Assembly (NCBI GenBank): GCA_038118725.1 | Contig: JAYOIK010000118.1 | Location: 1 to 10,182, forward strand | DNA from: JADHLJ01 sp038118725 | GTDB taxonomy: Bacteria; Pseudomonadota; Alphaproteobacteria; Thalassobaculales; Thalassobaculaceae | Length of the DNA: 10,182 nt | Reading direction: 5' to 3' | Part shown: positions 6,608 through 10,182 of the stretch, in pieces | Numbering within the stretch: the first letter of the stretch is position 1 | Layout of the letters: each line of letters begins with the position of its first letter | The notes under the pieces: model-generated | Told to the model about the DNA's origin: nothing | The model's input: the letters and a program-made list of their open reading frames with translations, nothing else | Database searches by the model: none | Translations under genes and position numbers: made by a program

Positions 6608-7810
6608 ATGTCCGCGGCTCATCAAATCGCCATTGTCGGCGCCGGTATCGGTGGGCTGACCACGGCCATCGCCCTGCTACAACGCGGACACGACGTCACC
6701 GTGTTCGAGCAGGCGCGCGCGCTTGGAGAACTCGGCGCGGGTCTCCAGATTGCCGCCAATGGTTCTCGCGTACTGCGCGCGCTCGGCCTCGAGGAGCCCA
6801 TGGCCGGGGTGATCTGCGAGGCCGAATGGAAAGAGGTCCGGGTCTGGAGCACTGGGGTGACGCGCAAACTGTTCGATCTGGGCGCGGATTCCCGGGAGCG
6901 TTTCGGCGCGCCTTATTGGTTCGTGCATAGAGGGGATTTTCACCGGGTGCTGCGGGAAACCGTGACGGACTTGAAGCCGGACGCGATCCGCGTCGGCGCG
7001 CGGGTCGCGAAATACGAGGAAGTCGACGAACGGATCACCCTCTTCCTTGAAAACGGCGAGGTGTTCGAGGCCGATATCCTGATCGGCGCCGATGGCGTGC
7101 ATTCCGCGCTCAGAAGCCAAATGTTCGAGAGCCCGAAGGCCAACTACTCCGGCCTCGTGGCGTGGCGCGGCCTGATCGACATGCAACGCCTGCCCGAGGA
7201 TCTGCGCCGCCCGGTCGGAACCAACTGGGTCGGCCCCCATGGTCATGTGGTCACCTATCCCCTCCAGTCCGGAAAAGTGCTCAATCTCGTCGGCGTCATC
7301 GAGGACCATGAATGGCGCACCGAATCCTGGTCGGCCAAGGGCAGCCGCGAGGAGTGCGCCGCGCGCTTCCCAGGCTGGCATCCCTATATCCAGGCGATGA
7401 TCCAAGCCATCGATCAGCCCTTCAAATGGGCTCTGGTCGGGCGCGATCCCTTGCCGCGGTGGAGTATCGGACGCGCGACCCTTCTCGGTGACGCCTGCCA
7501 TCCGACCCTGCCTTTTCTGGCCCAGGGCGCGAATATGGCGATCGAGGACGCCATGCTGATCACACGCTGTATTGATCACTTCGACACGGATCCGGCCCTC
7601 GCCCTCGGGCGCTATGAGGAACTGCGGGTCGAACGCTGCACCCGAATTGTCCAAGGCTCCGCCGCCAACGCCGATCGGTTTCATAATCCGATCCTCGCCG
7701 ACGCGGATGAGGCGGAAGCCTATCTCGACCGTGAATGGGCGCCGGACAAGGTACGCATGCGCTATGACTGGTTGTTCGAACACGACGTGAACTCACTCGC
7801 GCTCACCTAA
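6608..7810 (+). CDS. FAD-dependent monooxygenase, salicylate hydroxylase-like (group A)
   Basis: This 400-residue flavoprotein would use NAD(P)H and oxygen to hydroxylate a small, usually aromatic or heteroaromatic acid in the cytosol. Seen: the Rossmann GAGIGG (residues 11-16) with Glu34 at the end of the second strand for FAD ribose, the DG fingerprint GADGVHSALR (Asp162), and the GD fingerprint LLGDACHPTLPFLAQGANMAIEDA (Asp295). These are hallmarks of the salicylate 1-hydroxylase, 3-hydroxybenzoate 6-hydroxylase and 6-hydroxynicotinate 3-monooxygenase group, and the length matches. The frame is open back to 6506, but the ATG at 6608 is preferred: GGAGAAG lies 7 bases upstream and the FAD motif then starts near the N-terminus as usual. 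It is followed after 22 bases by the dehydrogenase, probably in one operon. The exact substrate cannot be assigned. Confidence 0.88.
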   Translation: MSAAHQIAIVGAGIGGLTTAIALLQRGHDVTVFEQARALGELGAGLQIAANGSRVLRALGLEEPMAGVICEAEWKEVRVWSTGVTRKLFDLGADSRERFGAPYWFVHRGDFHRVLRETVTDLKPDAIRVGARVAKYEEVDERITLFLENGEVFEADILIGADGVHSALRSQMFESPKANYSGLVAWRGLIDMQRLPEDLRRPVGTNWVGPHGHVVTYPLQSGKVLNLVGVIEDHEWRTESWSAKGSREECAARFPGWHPYIQAMIQAIDQPFKWALVGRDPLPRWSIGRATLLGDACHPTLPFLAQGANMAIEDAMLITRCIDHFDTDPALALGRYEELRVERCTRIVQGSAANADRFHNPILADADEAEAYLDREWAPDKVRMRYDWLFEHDVNSLALT

Positions 7811-7832
7811 ACCGTGCCTGGAGAACACCCCG

Positions 7833-8822
7833 ATGAACCGCCCGACCATCGCGATCCTGGACCCGTTCCACCCCGCGATCATCCAAACGATCCGCGATCA
7901 ACTGCCCGATGGCTGGGAGCTATCCATCGCCGACGGGCAGACAGATACCGCGCGCGCCGAGGCGATCGCCGAGGCCGACGTGGCGCTGATCATGGCAGCC
8001 AAGATGACGCCGACGCTTCTGGCCGGGGCGCCGCGCCTGCGCTTCATCCAGAAGATGGGCGCCGGGGTCGACAATATCGATCTCGACACCTGCGAGGCCT
8101 CTGATATCACCGTCGCCCGCCTCGGGGCGGGGAACGCGATCCAGGTGGCCGAGCACGCGGCGATGATGATCCTGGCGGCGAGCCGTCGGCTGATCGCCCT
8201 CGACGGGCGGGTACGCGGCGGCCATTGGGACAAGGAGCCGGCGCGCGGCGTCATTCAGCACATCCACGGCAAGACCGTCGGCATCATCGGCCTCGGCGCG
8301 ATCGGCAAGCGCCTGGCCCGCATTCTCACCGGTTTCGAGGTAGAGACCCTCTATTGCGACCCGATCCCGGCCGGCGCCGAAATCGAGGCGGCGTTGAACG
8401 TTCGGCGGGTCTCGTTCGAGGAGTTGATCACCAGCGCCGACATCATCTCGCTCCATCTGCCGCTGACGTCGGAAAGCCGCGGCATGATCGGGGCGGACGA
8501 GATCGCGCGGATGAAGCCGGACGTGGTCCTGGTAAACTGCGCGCGCGGCGGGATCGTCGACGAGGCGGCGGTCGCCGAAGCACTTCGTGAAGGCCGCATG
8601 CTCGGCGTGGGCATGGATGTCTTCAGCGCCGAGCCACCGGGATCAAGCCCGCTTTTCGATCTGGAGACCGCCGTCCTGTCGCCCCATTGCGCCGGCGCCA
8701 CCCTCAACAACTTCGCCGCGATCACCGCGCGGGCCATGGCCAATGCCGAGGCCTATCTCGACGGCAAGGCCCTACCCGAAAGCGACGTCGTAATCGACCC
8801 GCGCGGTGGCGAGGGGAAATGA
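7833..8822 (+). CDS. D-isomer-specific 2-hydroxyacid dehydrogenase
   Basis: This 329-residue NAD-linked oxidoreductase of the SerA/hydroxypyruvate reductase family interconverts a 2-oxoacid and its D-2-hydroxyacid. Seen: the nucleotide fold IIGLGAIGKR (about residues 150-160), Asp176 in YCDP after the second strand (favouring NAD over NADP), and the catalytic triad Arg238 (NCARGG), Glu267 (DVFSAEPP) and His285 (SPHCAGAT). An MGAGVDNID segment in the substrate-binding half is also typical. There is no ACT or other regulatory tail, so it is the short form rather than full-length phosphoglycerate dehydrogenase. The ATG has GGAGAA 7 bases upstream, and the gene begins 22 bases after the monooxygenase stop, which suggests cotranscription. 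Likely substrates are glyoxylate/hydroxypyruvate-like or aromatic 2-oxoacids; the specific one is unknown. Confidence 0.9.
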   Translation: MNRPTIAILDPFHPAIIQTIRDQLPDGWELSIADGQTDTARAEAIAEADVALIMAAKMTPTLLAGAPRLRFIQKMGAGVDNIDLDTCEASDITVARLGAGNAIQVAEHAAMMILAASRRLIALDGRVRGGHWDKEPARGVIQHIHGKTVGIIGLGAIGKRLARILTGFEVETLYCDPIPAGAEIEAALNVRRVSFEELITSADIISLHLPLTSESRGMIGADEIARMKPDVVLVNCARGGIVDEAAVAEALREGRMLGVGMDVFSAEPPGSSPLFDLETAVLSPHCAGATLNNFAAITARAMANAEAYLDGKALPESDVVIDPRGGEGK

Positions 8823-8914
8823 ATTCCCTTTGCGACGCCAAGGGGCTTAAATCGCGAAGCCGCTAGGCCAAGTCGCGTCACTCCGTCCCCCCATCCACGA
8901 ACTCGGATTCCCCC
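8823..8914 (+). other. 92-base gap between the dehydrogenase and CinA-like genes
   Basis: GGGAA (just before the dehydrogenase stop) and TTCCC (just after it) form a 5-bp inverted repeat across the stop codon. No T-run terminator follows. No strong ribosome binding site is visible before ATG 8915 (only CGGA about 10 bases upstream). No small open reading frame was convincing. The gap may hold a promoter for the CinA-like gene, but no good match was seen. Confidence 0.3.
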
Positions 8915-10182
8915 ATGCGTATCGAAATCCTGTGCACCGGCGACGAAATCCTGACCGGCAAGACCATCAACACCAATCACAGTCACATGGCTCGCCGCTT
9001 CGGCGAGGTCGGCCTGACGATGCATTGGGGAACCATCGTCGGCGACGACCGGCCAAGCCTGGTGGAGGCCTTCAAGCTTGCCGCCAAGCGGGCCGACGCG
9101 GTGATCGTCAATGGCGGGCTCGGCCCGACCATCGATGATCTCTCGCAGGAAGTCGCCGCGGAGGCGGCGGGCGTGGACCTTGTGCTCGACGAGAACTGGC
9201 TGGCGCGGATGGAGGATTTCTACACGCGCCGCGGTCGTGTCATGCCGCCGAACAATCGCAAGCAGGCGATGCTGCCCGAGGGCGCCGAATTCATCGACAA
9301 CCCCATCGGCACCGCCTGCGGTTTCGCAATCGATATCGACGGCGCGCGGTTCTTCTTCACCCCCGGCGTGCCGCGCGAGATGCGGCGCATGATCGACGAG
9401 CAGGTGATCCCACGTCTGCTGGAGATGAGCGGCCTTAAGGTCGTCACCCGTCTGAAGCGCTTTCATTCCTTCGGCATCGGTGAATCCCGCGCCGATCAGA
9501 TGTTGCAAGGGATCGAGGATCTCGCGCCGAACGGGGGCGTAAAACTCGGATTCCAGGCCCACTATCCTCAGCTCGAGACCAAGCTGGCGGCCCAAGCCGC
9601 GAGCGAGGCGGAGCTCGATGCACTGCTCGCCCCGGTCGAGGCGGCGGTGCGCGAAAAGCTCGGCACCTTCATCATCTCCGAGGATGCTCAAAGTCTCGAG
9701 GGAGCGGTGATCGACGCGCTGGTGGAACGCGGCGAAACCCTGGCCACGGCCGAGATGTTCACCGGCGGCGCCATCGCCGCCCGCTTTGTCCCCAAGGACG
9801 GCGCCGAGGACCCGTTCCTGCGCGGCGTCGTCTCGCGCGACCTGGGTCAGATGTGTCACGCCGTGGGGCTTGACGAGACCGTCGCGGCGCAAGGCCTGAC
9901 CGCCGAGACGGCAATGGCGATCGCCTCGGCCTTGCGGGATCAAAGCGGCGCCGGCCACGCGCTCGTGGTGTTGATCGAGCTTGACGACGGCGCCGACAAG
10001 ATCGAGTTCGGCGGCACCATCAATGTCGGCATCGCGGACTCCGGTGGCGTGATCGCGCGTACCGCCCGGATGCTCGGTGGGCGCGACTGGGTACGGCTGG
10101 GCGCCACCGATCTCGGCATCGACTGCCTGCGCCGGCGGCTGCAAGGCCTACCGGTTGATGAACGGATTGATTTCGAGAAGCG
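8915..10182 (+). CDS. CinA-type molybdopterin-binding protein with degenerate C-terminal domain (3' partial)
   Basis: 422 codons are present and the frame is still open at the window edge. The N-terminal half is a MoCF/molybdopterin-binding domain of the CinA type: it opens with IEILCTGDEILTGKTINTN and contains IVNGGLGPTIDD, LPEGAEFIDNPIGTACGF and FTPGVPREM, all CinA hallmarks (ADP-ribose or CoA pyrophosphatase activity is known for some relatives). A middle domain follows (RFHSFGIGES...), then a region aligning to the CinA C-terminal / PncC NMN amidohydrolase domain. There the AESCTGG motif reads AEMFTGG, losing the catalytic Ser, and the YSNxxK-type segment reads SRDLGQM, losing the Lys. 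NMN deamidation is therefore unlikely. Length is near the usual 400-430. The annotation cinA would overstate function, so no symbol is given. Confidence 0.85.
   Translation, partial: MRIEILCTGDEILTGKTINTNHSHMARRFGEVGLTMHWGTIVGDDRPSLVEAFKLAAKRADAVIVNGGLGPTIDDLSQEVAAEAAGVDLVLDENWLARMEDFYTRRGRVMPPNNRKQAMLPEGAEFIDNPIGTACGFAIDIDGARFFFTPGVPREMRRMIDEQVIPRLLEMSGLKVVTRLKRFHSFGIGESRADQMLQGIEDLAPNGGVKLGFQAHYPQLETKLAAQAASEAELDALLAPVEAAVREKLGTFIISEDAQSLEGAVIDALVERGETLATAEMFTGGAIAARFVPKDGAEDPFLRGVVSRDLGQMCHAVGLDETVAAQGLTAETAMAIASALRDQSGAGHALVVLIELDDGADKIEFGGTINVGIADSGGVIARTARMLGGRDWVRLGATDLGIDCLRRRLQGLPVDERIDFEK

Noticed and set aside
8753..10144. Long minus-strand open frame of 463 codons opposite the CinA-like gene
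   Set aside because: The plus strand carries clear CinA motifs throughout. The minus frame shows no family resemblance and is a composition artefact.

Overview
The window is GC-rich and densely packed with bacterial protein-coding genes on both strands. No tRNA, rRNA, CRISPR array, insertion sequence or phage gene was seen. The strong G/C bias at third codon positions, the long cytoplasmic hybrid kinase built from PAS-7-like domains, and the mix of group A flavin monooxygenase, D-2-hydroxyacid dehydrogenase and CinA-like genes fit a free-living alphaproteobacterium, perhaps of the Rhodospirillales. That placement is inference from style, not from a marker gene.

Left part (1-2116): a maleate isomerase / Asp-Glu racemase family gene (minus) and a stand-alone MetE-C-like methyltransferase gene (plus) diverge from a 64-base gap that must hold both promoters. 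A 7-bp perfect hairpin lies just after the isomerase stop.

Middle (2113-6454, minus): one very large hybrid sensor kinase gene converges on the MetE-like gene, and the two stop codons overlap. The protein has six tandem PAS-type domains, then HisKA, HATPase, a degenerate receiver, an intact receiver and an HPt domain, about 1446 residues in all. The reading frame is broken by one extra base in a CCCC-AAAAAA tract inside PAS 6. Removing one base gives a gap-free alignment of PAS 6 to PAS 5. No membrane segment is visible, so it would be a cytoplasmic sensor, and no separate response regulator is present.

Right part (6608-10182, plus): a flavin-dependent aromatic-type monooxygenase and a D-2-hydroxyacid dehydrogenase sit 22 bases apart, each with a good ribosome binding site, and look like an operon. 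After 92 bases comes a CinA-type protein that runs off the window. Its N-terminal molybdopterin-binding domain looks intact, but its C-terminal NMN-deamidase-like domain has lost the expected catalytic residues.

Taken together this looks like a small-molecule catabolic neighbourhood (isomerase, methyl- or alkyl-transferase, hydroxylase, 2-hydroxyacid/2-oxoacid oxidoreductase) around a large PAS sensor. The substrate cannot be read from the sequence. The points most worth a second look are the kinase frameshift, the degenerate CinA C-domain, the kinase's pseudo-receiver, and the altered metal site of the MetE-like protein.
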